Positions 5,856 through 15,680 are shown, counted from the stretch's first letter. The stretch: 48,514 bases of DNA from JAJPHU01 sp035553375 (GCA_035553375.1 DATNCY010000343.1:1-48514); one strand, 5' to 3'. Notes: generated by a model not told the origin, from the letters alone. Translations and numbers: made by a program.

Positions 5856-6911
5856 ATGTCGAACACGATGACCAGGCCACAAACGTATCGCTTTCATCTG
5901 GAATTCAGGTCGCTGCAAGATGCTCAGGTCCGGGGAGACATATCTCTCACCGAAATCGATTTCGCGCACGCCGTGGAGGCGGCGTTGTTCGACGGGCTGC
6001 GCCGCAGCCGCTTCACCCGTTACGAAGTACCCCGCGCGGGCGTCCGCCTTGAACCTCGCTTTTACAAAGCGAAGAGTGGCTTGTCCCTCTGTGTGGGGTT
6101 CGCCGTGATCTTGCCAACTCCCGATGGCGGCGAACACCGCGTCGATTGCGGCCTGCAATGGTTCCGCTCGCGGGCTGAGCGTGTCATCGCCGACATGGTT
6201 CTCGACACGGCGGTTCTCCCCTCGGTCGTCCTATTCCAACTGGCTGCCTACCCAGACGATGGCGTCCAGCCCTACAGACGCCATGACGGAATTGTCCTCG
6301 AAGCCAACCCGTTGGCCGTGCCAATTCAGCCTGGATCGCGTCGGGAGCTAGGGCCGGCCGTCGCCTGGGACGGCCTCTGCTCGGAGGATCTCCCCGTCTT
6401 CATCCCGCGGCGTGTCCTTGAGGATGCGCTGACAGAAGCTCGGTCTACTCCAGACCATGAGGTCGGCGGCGTTCTCCTCGGCCACCTACGCCGGGACACC
6501 GGCGATGACGAGTTGTTCCTTGAGGTCACCTGCCATGTGCCCGCTCAAGCGACGGAGACTGCTGCCACCAGCATCACTTTTACGGCGGACACCTGGGATC
6601 ACGCCCGCCGGGTAGCCGACCTGCGGGGTGAGGGAGAAATCTTCGTCGGCTGGGTCCACAGCCACCCGTTTCTGTTGCCCGATCCGGTCCCCGAGCCGCT
6701 CCCCGTCGAATGCGTCAATGACATTCTGTTCTTCAGCGACGACGATCGGTTCGTCATGGAACAGGCCTTCGCCCGGCCATTCCTGGTCGCCCTCCAGACG
6801 GCCGTGGACTCGCGCCTGGAGCGCGCCCTGGGACACCTACCGCTTCGGCTCTACGGCTGGCGGGACGGCGAAGTCGTTCCACGAGGATTTCAAGTCATCG
6901 AGGGCCGTTAA
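5856..6911 (+). CDS. JAB/JAMM-domain metallopeptidase (predicted deconjugating enzyme)
   Basis: 351 residues. ATG 5856 follows GAAGGAG (5841-5847); the longer TTG-started frame would begin upstream of the terminator. Residues about 190-335 form a JAB (MPN) domain. The zinc and catalytic residues are E202 (HEVGGVLLGHL), H268 and H270 in HSHP, and S294 with D297 in FFSDDD. The distance from HSHP to S-x-x-D is longer than in the classic JAMM motif, by a proline-rich loop (PDPVPEPLP). Residues 1-180 are a separate N-terminal domain that I cannot assign. JAMM enzymes hydrolyse isopeptide bonds after ubiquitin-like tails. Since the modifier already ends in glycine, removal from targets is a likelier task than maturation. 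The 3' end lies 13 nt from the convergent RND gene. Confidence 0.88.
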   Translation: MSNTMTRPQTYRFHLEFRSLQDAQVRGDISLTEIDFAHAVEAALFDGLRRSRFTRYEVPRAGVRLEPRFYKAKSGLSLCVGFAVILPTPDGGEHRVDCGLQWFRSRAERVIADMVLDTAVLPSVVLFQLAAYPDDGVQPYRRHDGIVLEANPLAVPIQPGSRRELGPAVAWDGLCSEDLPVFIPRRVLEDALTEARSTPDHEVGGVLLGHLRRDTGDDELFLEVTCHVPAQATETAATSITFTADTWDHARRVADLRGEGEIFVGWVHSHPFLLPDPVPEPLPVECVNDILFFSDDDRFVMEQAFARPFLVALQTAVDSRLERALGHLPLRLYGWRDGEVVPRGFQVIEGR

Positions 6912-6924
6912 CCGCCGCACCGCG

Positions 6925-9900
6925 TTAGGTCGGGCGCAAGGGTGACGTAGCTGTCGCGGTAGTGTGCGACGACGCTCTCGTCTCCCTGGCGTGGTGGATT
7001 GGCGCGGTTTTCTCGACGACCGGCCAATCTTCCTCAATGTCTGTCATCGTGGGAGGCCGTCGGTCCTTGAACCCCTGGATGACGTAGTAGAAGACCGGCG
7101 TTAGAAAGATGCCGAACAACGTCACGCCGAGCATACCGGCGAACACCGCCGTGCCCAGGGTGCGGCGCATCTCAGCGCCGGCCCCATCGGAAAGCATCAG
7201 CGGAACCACGCCCAGGATAAAGGCGAAGGAGGTCATAATGATCGGCCGCAGACGCAACTGGCAGGCCGCCAGCGTGGCCTCCTTCCTTGACATGCCTAGT
7301 TCGCGCTGCGCCTTGGCAAACTCGACAATTAAGATCGCGTTTTTACACGCCAGCCCGACCAGCACCAGAAAGCCGATTTGCGTGAACACATTCACGTCCA
7401 TCTTTGCCATGACCACGCCGGCGATGGCACACAACAGGCACATGGGCACCACGAGGATGACGGCCAGCGGCAAAGACCAACTTTCGTACTGCGCCGCCAA
7501 AACCAGGAATACCAGCACCACCGCCAGCAAGAACACCCACATGGCCGTATCGCCGGTTTGTTGCTGCAATAGCGCCAACTCGGTCCACTCCGTCCGCATG
7601 GTCTGCGGCAACTGCTCCTCGGTCGCTTCTTGCAGATACGCAATAGCCTGACCCGAACTGGTGTCGGGTCCGGCATCCGCATGGATGGCCGCGGACGGAT
7701 ACATGTTGTAGCGCATTAGCATCACCGGCCCGCTGGCGAAGCCGACGCTGGCGAAGTCCGCCAGCGGGACCATTTCGTTCTGACTGTTGCGCACCTTCAA
7801 CTGCTTGATGTCGTCCACCGACTGGCGGAACGTGTGGCGGGCCTGGACATTGACCTGCCAGGTGCGGCCAAAACGGTTGAAGTCGTTGATGTAATACGGC
7901 CCAATGGTGGACTCCAACGTCGTGCGGATGTCGTCAATCGAAACGCCGCGATCCTTGGCCTGGATGCGATCAATGATTAACTCCAGCCAAGGCGTGTCGG
8001 CGCGAAAACTGGTGAACACGCCTTGCAAATGAGGATTCTTCTCGCCTTGGTTGACTACCTTGTCGGCCGTTCCCTGGAGGGATGCCAGACCATTGTCGCC
8101 CGTGTCCTGAACGATGATTTTGAAGCCGCCGGCCGTGCCCAGGCCTTCGACGGGAGGCGCGCCGAAGATGTTGACGATGGCATGGGGCAATTCCTTCGCC
8201 AGACGCTCTTGAAGCGCGGTAGCAATGGCGTCGCTGGAGAGATTGGCGCGCGTGCGATTATCGAAGTCGTCGAGCATCAGGTACAGAGCGCCGAAATTGG
8301 AGGCGTTGGCGTTGAGCAGAATCGACTGCCCCGTGATGGCGACCGTGTGCTTGATCCCGTCTGTTTTCAGGGCGATTTCCTCGATTTGCCGGACCACGTC
8401 TTGCGTGCGCGTCACCGACGCTGCATCGGGCAACTGCACGTTGACGAGCAAGTATCCCTTGTCCTGTTGGGGGATGAACCCCGTCGGCGTCTGAGTGAAA
8501 CCCCACCAGGTCAGCACCAGTAATCCGCCGTAGACGACGGCGACCAGCAGGCTGACGCGCAAGAGGCCCGACACCAGCCGAGTGTAGGCGGTGGTAGAAA
8601 AATCGAAGGCGCGGTTGAACTGCCGGAACGACCAGCCAAGCAGGAAGTTGATCGGCTGTCCCGCGAACAGCCCCAGTACCAATTCCAGCAAACCCACCAG
8701 CAATCCCGCCAGCAATCCGGCCGCGATCGGCCCCCACACGCGCAGGGCGTCCAGAACCTCTGCCGGCGCTTGTAGATTCAGGGCGGCCAAAAGGGGAGCA
8801 GCATAATGATGACCGATTTTATGTCCCAGCCAGGCTCCCAGCGGCACGAAGGCAAACCACGGCAGCGCCTCAAAGTGTCCCTTGGCACGTCGCTTTAGCA
8901 ACAGGGCGGATAGCGCCGGGCTGAGGGTCAGCGAGTTGAACGCCGAGATTACCGTTGAGACGGCGATGGTCAACGCGAACTGGCGAAAGAACTGGCCGAT
9001 GATGCCCGTGATGAAGGCACACGGGATGAACACCGCCGACAGCACCAGACCGATCGCCACCACCGGGCCGGACACTTGCTCCATCGCCTTGATGGTTGCT
9101 TCCTTCGGCCTCATGCCGTGTTCAATGTGGTGTTCCACCGCTTCAACGACGACGATGGCGTCATCGACGACGATGCCGATCGCCAGCACTAAACCGAAGA
9201 GCGTCAGGTTATTCAGGCTGAATCCCATGACGGCCATCACCGCGAAGGTGCCGATGACGGCCACCGGCACAGCGATGAGGGGAATCAGGGCTGAACGCCA
9301 GTTTTGCAAGAACAGTAACACCACCACGGCGACGAGGACGATGGCGTCGAAAAGCGTCTCGCCGACCTCGGAGATCGATTCCTTGATGAACGGCGTGGTG
9401 TCATAGACGATGTCGTACTCGATGCCGGGCGGAAAGTGCCGCTTGAGCTGCTTCATGCGATCCTTGACACGCTTGGCGACATCGAGCGCGTTCGAGCCGG
9501 GCAATTGATAGACGGACAGGGCCACTGACGGTTTGCCGTCGAGCGTGCAACTTTGATCGTAGGATTGAGCGCCCAATTCGATGTTGGCCACGTCTCTCAG
9601 GTAAATCAGCGACGCGGCGCTGTTCTTGACGATGATACGCTCGAATTGCTCGGTGTTTTCCAGGCGGCCGAGCGTGGTGATGATGTACTGCGACACCTGG
9701 CCGTTGGGTGTCGGCGGCTGACCGATCTGACCGGCAGCCACCTGGATGTTCTGCGCCTGCACGGCCGCGATCACGTCTTGCGCGTTGAGATTGTACGTGG
9801 CCAATTTCTGCGGATCGAGCCACAAGCGCATGCTGTAATCGCGCTGTCCGAGATAGGTAATGTCGCCTACTCCCGGCAGACGAGACAACTCATCGCGGAT

Positions 9901-10386
9901 CTGAATCGTGGCGTAATTACTCAGTTCCAGACTGGTGCGGCTGTTGTCCTTCGAGAACAGGTTGACGATCATGAGGACGTTGGACGACTTCTTCTTGACC
10001 GAGATGCCGCGGCGTTTGACGAGGTCGGGCAGAATCGGCTCGGCGAGCGACTCGCGATTTTGCACGAGAACCTGTGAGATATTCAGGTCCGTGCCCGGCT
10101 CGAAGGTGACGGTGAGCGTGTACTTGCCGTCGTTGGTGCATTGCGACGACATATACATCATGTTCTCGACGCCGTTGACCTGCTGCTCGATGGGCGCGGC
10201 CACGGTGTCGGCGACGACCTTGGCGTTGGCGCCGGGATAGTAGGCGGAAACCTCGACGGTCGGCGGAGCAATCTCCGGATACTGGGCCACCGGCAGCGTG
10301 AACAATGCAATCGTGCCGGCCAGCACGATGACGATGGACAGCACCGAAGCAAAGATAGGGCGATTGATGAAAAAGCTTGAGAACAC
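6925..10386 (-). CDS. RND multidrug efflux transporter, HAE1 family (second pump of the operon)
   Basis: 1153 residues, similar in plan to AcrB/MexB: N-terminal MFSSFFINRPIF, twelve expected membrane helices and two large periplasmic loops. The proton-relay aspartates are D408 and D409 in helix 4 (GIVVDDAIVVVEAVE); the helix-10 lysine is K1015 (GLACKNAILIVEFAK). A stretch of about 90 residues between the two halves (after SALLLKRRAKG, containing GPIAAGLLAGLLVGLLELVLGLFAG) is longer than in AcrB and looks like one or two extra hydrophobic segments. The C-terminal tail is polar. It lies 135 nt downstream of the other RND gene, separated by palindromic repeats, and probably shares the adaptor encoded at 14052-15476. 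The exported substrate cannot be told from sequence. Confidence 0.95.
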   Translation of the reverse strand: MFSSFFINRPIFASVLSIVIVLAGTIALFTLPVAQYPEIAPPTVEVSAYYPGANAKVVADTVAAPIEQQVNGVENMMYMSSQCTNDGKYTLTVTFEPGTDLNISQVLVQNRESLAEPILPDLVKRRGISVKKKSSNVLMIVNLFSKDNSRTSLELSNYATIQIRDELSRLPGVGDITYLGQRDYSMRLWLDPQKLATYNLNAQDVIAAVQAQNIQVAAGQIGQPPTPNGQVSQYIITTLGRLENTEQFERIIVKNSAASLIYLRDVANIELGAQSYDQSCTLDGKPSVALSVYQLPGSNALDVAKRVKDRMKQLKRHFPPGIEYDIVYDTTPFIKESISEVGETLFDAIVLVAVVVLLFLQNWRSALIPLIAVPVAVIGTFAVMAVMGFSLNNLTLFGLVLAIGIVVDDAIVVVEAVEHHIEHGMRPKEATIKAMEQVSGPVVAIGLVLSAVFIPCAFITGIIGQFFRQFALTIAVSTVISAFNSLTLSPALSALLLKRRAKGHFEALPWFAFVPLGAWLGHKIGHHYAAPLLAALNLQAPAEVLDALRVWGPIAAGLLAGLLVGLLELVLGLFAGQPINFLLGWSFRQFNRAFDFSTTAYTRLVSGLLRVSLLVAVVYGGLLVLTWWGFTQTPTGFIPQQDKGYLLVNVQLPDAASVTRTQDVVRQIEEIALKTDGIKHTVAITGQSILLNANASNFGALYLMLDDFDNRTRANLSSDAIATALQERLAKELPHAIVNIFGAPPVEGLGTAGGFKIIVQDTGDNGLASLQGTADKVVNQGEKNPHLQGVFTSFRADTPWLELIIDRIQAKDRGVSIDDIRTTLESTIGPYYINDFNRFGRTWQVNVQARHTFRQSVDDIKQLKVRNSQNEMVPLADFASVGFASGPVMLMRYNMYPSAAIHADAGPDTSSGQAIAYLQEATEEQLPQTMRTEWTELALLQQQTGDTAMWVFLLAVVLVFLVLAAQYESWSLPLAVILVVPMCLLCAIAGVVMAKMDVNVFTQIGFLVLVGLACKNAILIVEFAKAQRELGMSRKEATLAACQLRLRPIIMTSFAFILGVVPLMLSDGAGAEMRRTLGTAVFAGMLGVTLFGIFLTPVFYYVIQGFKDRRPPTMTDIEEDWPVVEKTAPIHHARETRASSHTTATATSPLRPT

Positions 10387-10418
10387 GTTGATGCCTCAAT
10401 GGTACAGTCAGATTCCTA

Positions 10419-10502
10419 CCAGCCCGCAGCGCCAGCAAGGGGGTCTTTGCCAGCCCGCAGCGCCAGCAAGGGATTTCCCTTGCTGGCGCTGCGGGCTGGC
10501 AA
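10419..10502. repeat. Palindromic repeat between the two RND genes
   Basis: A perfect inverted repeat has arms of 27 bp (10447-10473 and 10476-10502) around the core CAGCCCGCAGCGCCAGCAAG. An extra direct copy of the core lies just upstream (10420-10440). It occupies most of the 135-nt space between the RND genes. The same core recurs at 46925-46971. As a strong RNA hairpin it could affect the message level of the downstream pump. Confidence 0.9.
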
Positions 10503-10521
10503 TTCATTGGGTTCGTGTCTG

Positions 10522-13500
10522 TTAGACAGACGGTTTAGCGCGCGATACCTTGTCGTCTTCGTTGGATGCGCTCATACATCCGTTCGCGATCGAACCATTG
10601 CCGTGATGGACAACCGGCGATCCATTGGAGGTCGATACACCTTCCACCAGCACGGTTTGTCTCGGCGATGTAGAAGCCGCGCGCCGGCGTCGTAGGGCCA
10701 TCCCCATCAGCAGCACCAGCACCCACGGAATGCCCAGCGTCAAAATCCCGACAAGGTACAACAACACCTTGCCCACCAACCGAGTTCGCAGCGAGGCGAA
10801 CAGCGGCATCTCGGCAAAGCCTTCGATCACGTAAAAGAACACCGGCGTCAGGAAGATGCCGAACAGAGTGACGCCGAGCATGCCGCTGAAAACGGCTGTA
10901 CCGAGGACGCGACGCATTTCCGCGCCGGCGCCGTTGGAGAGCATGAGCGGCACCACGCCGAGGATAAAAGCGAACGAGGTCATCAGGATGGGCCGCAACC
11001 GCAGCCGGCACGCCTCCAGCGTCGCCTCACGGCGCGATAAGCCGCCCTCTTCGTGTTTGTGCTTGGCAAACTCGACAATAAGGATCGCATTTTTGCTCGC
11101 CAGGCCGACCAGCACGACGAAGCCGATTTGCGTGAAGATGTTGATGTCGCCGCCCGTCAGGGCCACGCCGGTAAGCGAGCCGAGAATGCACATGGGCACC
11201 ACGAGAATGACGGCCAACGGCAGCGCCCAGCTTTCGTATTGCGCCGCCAACACGAGGAAGACGAACACCACCGCCAGCGGGAAAATCAGGTTGTTCCAGA
11301 TGTTCTTGGCGGCGTCGATCTGCATGTAGTTAATCTCGGTCCACTCGAACGCCATACCCGGCGGCAAAACCTCGGCGCACAGCCGCTCCATTTCCTCAAT
11401 GCCCTCGCCGCTGGACACGCCGGGCTTGGTGCCGCCGAGGATGGCGGCGGCGTGGTACATGTTGTAACGGCCGATGTTGATTGGCCCGCCGATCTCGCGG
11501 ACGCTGACGACGGCACCCAGCGGCACCATCTCGCCGGTGGCGTTGCGCACTTGCAGCAACTTGATACGGTCGGGATCGTCGCGGAACGGCCCACTGGCTT
11601 GCACAATCACCTGCCAGGTCCGGCCAAAGCGGTTGAAATCGTTGACGTACAGCGAGCCGAGATACGTCTGTAAGGTAGCGAAAACATCGGCGGGACTGAC
11701 GCCCATTGTCTGGCACTTGTCGCGCTCGATGTCCATGAAAAGCTGCGGCACGTTGGCCCGGAAGATGCAGAATAATCGTTCGACCTTATCGCTCTCTTTG
11801 GAGCGTTCGATGAGGCGTTCGATTTGCTTTTCCAACTCGACAAGCCCCAGGTCGCCACGATCCTCGATGATGATCTTGAAGCCGCTGGCCGAGCCGAGGC
11901 CGGACACTGGCGGCGGCGTGAAAATCGACACGTTGGCCTCGGGAACTTCCTTCTCCAGCAACTTCCGCACGCGATTGGTAATTCCCGTGGCGGTCAGCGA
12001 CGGATCGCGGCGCTGGTCGAAATCCGCGAACGACACGAAGAACTGACCGAAGTTCGAGCCATTGGCGTTGAGGGTGAACGACTGCCCGGCGATTTCGGTG
12101 ACATGGACGACGCCGCCCAACGGCTGCACCAGTCGCTGAATGTGGTCCACGGCTTTCTGCGTTCGTTCCAGCGAAGCGGCGTCGGGTAACTGCACGGCGA
12201 TGTAAAAGCGCCCCTGGTCCTGGTTGGGAATGTAGCCAGCGGGCAAGCCGTTGGCCGGGTCGAACGAACCCCACTTCTCGAACAACCACCCCGTCGCGTC
12301 GTTTTTGGGCACATGAGCCAGCAATGAGCGGTATCCCGGAAAGCCGGTGAAGCCGGCTCCGGTCAGAAAGAACAGCCCCACATACAGCACCAATACCACG
12401 GCACTCCCGCGCAGCGCCTTCCCCACGATGCCGGTGTACAGAGCGGTGAAGCGCCGAAAGGCCATGTTGAATAGGCGGAAAAACCAGCCCAGCAGCAGGT
12501 CGAGCAGCCGGCCAGGTACGTCCTTCTTTGCTCCGCGGCGTGGCAGCAAAATGGCCGCCAGCGCCGGGCTAAGGGTCAGCGAATTAAAGGCTGAGATTAC
12601 CGTCGAGACGGCGATGGTCAACGCGAATTGACGGAAGAACTGACCGGTGATGCCGGTGATGAAGGCGCACGGTACGAACACGGCGCACAAGACCAGGGCC
12701 ACGGCGATGACCGGGCCGGACACTTCATCCATCGCCTTGTGCGCTGCCTGGCGCGGCGTCATGCCGTGTTCAATATGGTGTTCCACCGCTTCGACGACGA
12801 CGATGGCGTCATCGACGACGATGCCGATGGCCAGCACCAAGCCGAACAGCGTCAGATTGTTCAAACTGAAACCGATGACGGCCATCACCGCGAAGGTGCC
12901 GATGACGGCCACCGGCACCGCCACTAACGGAATCAGCGCCGAACGCCAATTTTGCAGAAACAGCAGCACCACGGCGGCGACGAGAATGACCGCTTCCAGC
13001 AACGTCCGCACGACTTCCTTGATCGACTCGCGGATGAACGGCGTCATATCCAGCGAAATCACGTAGTCGATGTCTTCAGGAAAGTATTTCTTCAGTTCCT
13101 CCATCTTGGCCTCGACCCGTTGCGCAACCTTGATGGAATTCGCATCGGGCAGCGCCCAGACGGCGATGCTGCCGTTGGGATGGCCATTGACCTTGCTGCT
13201 CGAATCGAGGTTGCCGGCGCCGAGTTCGGCATGGCCGACATCCTTGAGGCGAACCTTGCGCCCCTGCGCGTCGGCGCGGAGGACGATGTCGTCGAACTCT
13301 TTAGTGTTGGACAACCGGCCCAGCGTGGTGATGGTGAACTCGAACGGTTTGCCGGAGGGGGTTGGCTCCTGACCGATGTGACCGGCCGCCACTTGCCGAT
13401 TCTGTTCCCGGATGGCGTTGGCCACGTCGGCGGCAGTCAAGTTCAATGAGGCCAATTTCTCAGGATCGACCCACAGGCGCATGCTGTAATCTTGCTTACC

Positions 13501-14037
13501 GAACAGATTCACATCGCCGACGCCCGGCACACGTTTTATCTCATCGGCGATCTTAATTGTCGCGTAATTGCTCAGATAGAGTTGATCGTAGCGGCCATGT
13601 GGCGAATAGATGGCGATGACTTGCAGGATGTCCGGGTTGCGCTTGCGCGTGGTGACGCCGGTTTGCTTGACCACATCGGGCAAAAGCGGCAGAGCCAGGT
13701 TGACGCGATTTTGCACCAGCACCTGGGCGAAGTTCAGATTGACGCCGGGTTTGAACGTCGTGGTCAGCGTGTAGGAACCGTCGTTGTTGGACTGCGACAC
13801 CATGTACATCATGTCTTCGACGCCATTGACCTGCTGCTCGATGGGCGCGGCCACGGCGTCGGCCACCACCTGTGCGTTGGCGCCGGGGTAGGTACACGAG
13901 ACGATGATGCTCGGCGGCGTGATCGGCGGATATTGCGCGACCGGCAGATTGATCGCCGCCACCGTACCCGCCAGGGTGATGACGATCGACAGCACGGCGG
14001 CGAAAATGGGCCGCTCGATGAAAAAATGTGAAAACAT
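10522..14037 (-). CDS. RND multidrug efflux transporter, HAE1 family (first pump of the operon)
   Basis: 1171 residues, AcrB-like. It starts MFSHFFIERPIF, has the relay pair D409 and D410 in GIVVDDAIVVVEAVE, and a helix-10 lysine in GLASKNAILIVEFAK. The second periplasmic half begins with an insertion (residues from about GFPGYRSLLAHVP to PANGLPAGYIPNQDQG) not found in short homologues. A Ser/Asn-rich tail of about 60 residues follows the last helix. It lies 14 nt downstream of the adaptor gene and is clearly paralogous to the pump at 6925-10386, with near-identical stretches in helices 2-6. Two pumps behind one adaptor could form heterotrimers, as in MdtBC, or provide two substrate ranges. 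Confidence 0.95.
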   Translation of the reverse strand: MFSHFFIERPIFAAVLSIVITLAGTVAAINLPVAQYPPITPPSIIVSCTYPGANAQVVADAVAAPIEQQVNGVEDMMYMVSQSNNDGSYTLTTTFKPGVNLNFAQVLVQNRVNLALPLLPDVVKQTGVTTRKRNPDILQVIAIYSPHGRYDQLYLSNYATIKIADEIKRVPGVGDVNLFGKQDYSMRLWVDPEKLASLNLTAADVANAIREQNRQVAAGHIGQEPTPSGKPFEFTITTLGRLSNTKEFDDIVLRADAQGRKVRLKDVGHAELGAGNLDSSSKVNGHPNGSIAVWALPDANSIKVAQRVEAKMEELKKYFPEDIDYVISLDMTPFIRESIKEVVRTLLEAVILVAAVVLLFLQNWRSALIPLVAVPVAVIGTFAVMAVIGFSLNNLTLFGLVLAIGIVVDDAIVVVEAVEHHIEHGMTPRQAAHKAMDEVSGPVIAVALVLCAVFVPCAFITGITGQFFRQFALTIAVSTVISAFNSLTLSPALAAILLPRRGAKKDVPGRLLDLLLGWFFRLFNMAFRRFTALYTGIVGKALRGSAVVLVLYVGLFFLTGAGFTGFPGYRSLLAHVPKNDATGWLFEKWGSFDPANGLPAGYIPNQDQGRFYIAVQLPDAASLERTQKAVDHIQRLVQPLGGVVHVTEIAGQSFTLNANGSNFGQFFVSFADFDQRRDPSLTATGITNRVRKLLEKEVPEANVSIFTPPPVSGLGSASGFKIIIEDRGDLGLVELEKQIERLIERSKESDKVERLFCIFRANVPQLFMDIERDKCQTMGVSPADVFATLQTYLGSLYVNDFNRFGRTWQVIVQASGPFRDDPDRIKLLQVRNATGEMVPLGAVVSVREIGGPINIGRYNMYHAAAILGGTKPGVSSGEGIEEMERLCAEVLPPGMAFEWTEINYMQIDAAKNIWNNLIFPLAVVFVFLVLAAQYESWALPLAVILVVPMCILGSLTGVALTGGDINIFTQIGFVVLVGLASKNAILIVEFAKHKHEEGGLSRREATLEACRLRLRPILMTSFAFILGVVPLMLSNGAGAEMRRVLGTAVFSGMLGVTLFGIFLTPVFFYVIEGFAEMPLFASLRTRLVGKVLLYLVGILTLGIPWVLVLLMGMALRRRRAASTSPRQTVLVEGVSTSNGSPVVHHGNGSIANGCMSASNEDDKVSRAKPSV

Positions 14038-14051
14038 GAGCTAACCCCGTG

Positions 14052-15476
14052 TCACCGTGCCACGGGGCCGTTGCCCTTCAGCAGTTCCGTTAGATGCTCG
14101 TGGGGAGGTTGCAACGGATCCTCCTCCGGCTTCGTCTGCACGACCATCTTCGGACGCACGCGCTGCATGCCGCGAACAATCACCCGCACGCCGTCCTTCA
14201 GTTCTTTCTTCGTCAACACGTCTTTGTTTGCCTCTTCTTTCTTCACCTCGGCCTTCCTTACCTCGTTTCTCTTCGCCTTCTCTCGCTCCGAAGGGAACTT
14301 GAGTACACGCAGCCCCTTGATCGATTGGCCGAGCGTCACGGCGCGATATTCGACACGCTCAATGGGATTACCCTGCTCGTCTTTCAAGGGATTGCCATCC
14401 TTGTCCTTGTTCGTGACGATGTAGATGTATTTCCGCCCCTGATCGCTTTGCACCGCTACGTCGGGAATGAGCCACGCTTTGTAGGGAATATCGATGGGGA
14501 GACGAATGCGCACGAACAGGCCCGACTTGAGAATACCCTTCGGGTTCTGGAAAACGCCGCGCATGCGAACGGTGCCGGTATTGGCGTTCAGGCGATTATC
14601 GAGGAAGTTGACCTCGCCTCGCTGCGTGAACTCCTCTTCGTTGGCCACGCGCATGAGTACGGGGAATTTCAGCGCGGAGAACCAGGAATCGGACTGCGAG
14701 GAAGTCACCGTCCCCAACTCCAAGTAAGTCCGTTCGTCCACATCAAAGTAGGCGTATACCGGATCCTCGCTGACGATAGTCGTCAGAATTGTCGTATCCG
14801 CATTGACGAGATTGCCCGGATCCACCAGACGCCGGCTGATGCGACCGCTGATAGGCGCCGTAACGTGAGTAAATCCCAGGTAAAGATTGGCTCGGTCCCG
14901 GGCCGCCGTCATCGATCCGACCGTCGCGATGGCCTTGTCCCGGTTGGCGAGGATCTGGTCGTATTCCTCCTTGGCGATGCTGCCACTGCCGATGAGTTGC
15001 CGGGCCCGATCGGCGTTCTTCGTCTGGAGCTTCCGTTCGGCTTCGGCCTGCCGGAGATTGGCCTTGGCCAAATTCAGATCCGCCTGGTAGGTGTCGGGAT
15101 CAATCTCGAACAACATATCCCCTTTATGGACGAACGCGCCTTCCTTGATTTGCCCTCCCTCGCCCAGATGAGTTTTCAGCACGTATCCGGTGACGCGCGG
15201 ACGGACATCCACGGTCTTGAGAGCCTCCAAGCGGCCGGTGAAATCCTGATAGTCCGTCACTTCATCCGTGATTGGCGCGGTGACGAATACTTCAACGACC
15301 TTGCCTTCTTGTGAACTCGCCGCGCGATGACAACCAGCGGCCAGGACGGTTGCCAGAAACGCGATGGCGAAGCCGAGCCGCCCGCGCCAGCCGAAACAAT
15401 CTCCCCTCAAAACCAGTTCGTCGCCCTCTCTCCGCTCGTGATGAGGCCAACGATGCTGGTGGGAAGAATTGCTCAT
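14052..15476 (-). CDS. RND efflux periplasmic adaptor (membrane fusion protein), lipoprotein
   Basis: 474 residues. The ATG at 15476 is preceded by AGGAG at a gap of 8 nt. A cytoplasmic basic N-terminus leads to a hydrophobic segment and lipobox LAAGC at about residue 50, so the protein should be lipid-anchored. It then follows the AcrA plan: a barrel-sandwich hybrid half (TGYVLKTHLGEGGQIKEG), a coiled hairpin (LAKANLRQAEAERKLQTKNADRARQ is its first helix), the second lipoyl half (GFTHVTAPISGRI), a beta barrel and a membrane-proximal domain. An unusual charged, lysine- and glutamate-rich segment (about 400-430) precedes the end. It is first in the operon with the two RND pumps. No outer-membrane TolC-type gene is present in the window. 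Confidence 0.95.
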   Translation of the reverse strand: MSNSSHQHRWPHHERREGDELVLRGDCFGWRGRLGFAIAFLATVLAAGCHRAASSQEGKVVEVFVTAPITDEVTDYQDFTGRLEALKTVDVRPRVTGYVLKTHLGEGGQIKEGAFVHKGDMLFEIDPDTYQADLNLAKANLRQAEAERKLQTKNADRARQLIGSGSIAKEEYDQILANRDKAIATVGSMTAARDRANLYLGFTHVTAPISGRISRRLVDPGNLVNADTTILTTIVSEDPVYAYFDVDERTYLELGTVTSSQSDSWFSALKFPVLMRVANEEEFTQRGEVNFLDNRLNANTGTVRMRGVFQNPKGILKSGLFVRIRLPIDIPYKAWLIPDVAVQSDQGRKYIYIVTNKDKDGNPLKDEQGNPIERVEYRAVTLGQSIKGLRVLKFPSEREKAKRNEVRKAEVKKEEANKDVLTKKELKDGVRVIVRGMQRVRPKMVVQTKPEEDPLQPPHEHLTELLKGNGPVAR

Positions 15477-15680
15477 GGTTGTACTCCTGAATTACTACCT
15501 GAGGAAGGCATTTACAGCGGCAAACGAGAAACAGTCATCACCATTTAGTAGGCAAATTGTCTCGTAACCGTATGATGGAAGCGTATTTTATGCTCTGTTG
15601 GTGCCCCATCCGTTGACAATGCCGGTTCAACGAATCATGCCTTCCCGACCTCAGGTAGGATGCCAATACGAAGTAAGCGG

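Noticed and set aside
1..6911. A Pup-proteasome locus
   Set aside because: Only the ATPase resembles that system. The modifier is a folded ubiquitin-like protein, and no ligase of PafA/Dop type or proteasome subunit is in the window.
1947..6911. A type of anti-phage ubiquitin-like (Bil-like) defence system
   Set aside because: The modifier has a single domain, the RING/FHA protein and ARC-like ATPase are additional, and no other defence genes surround the locus. A defence role cannot be excluded but is not supported.
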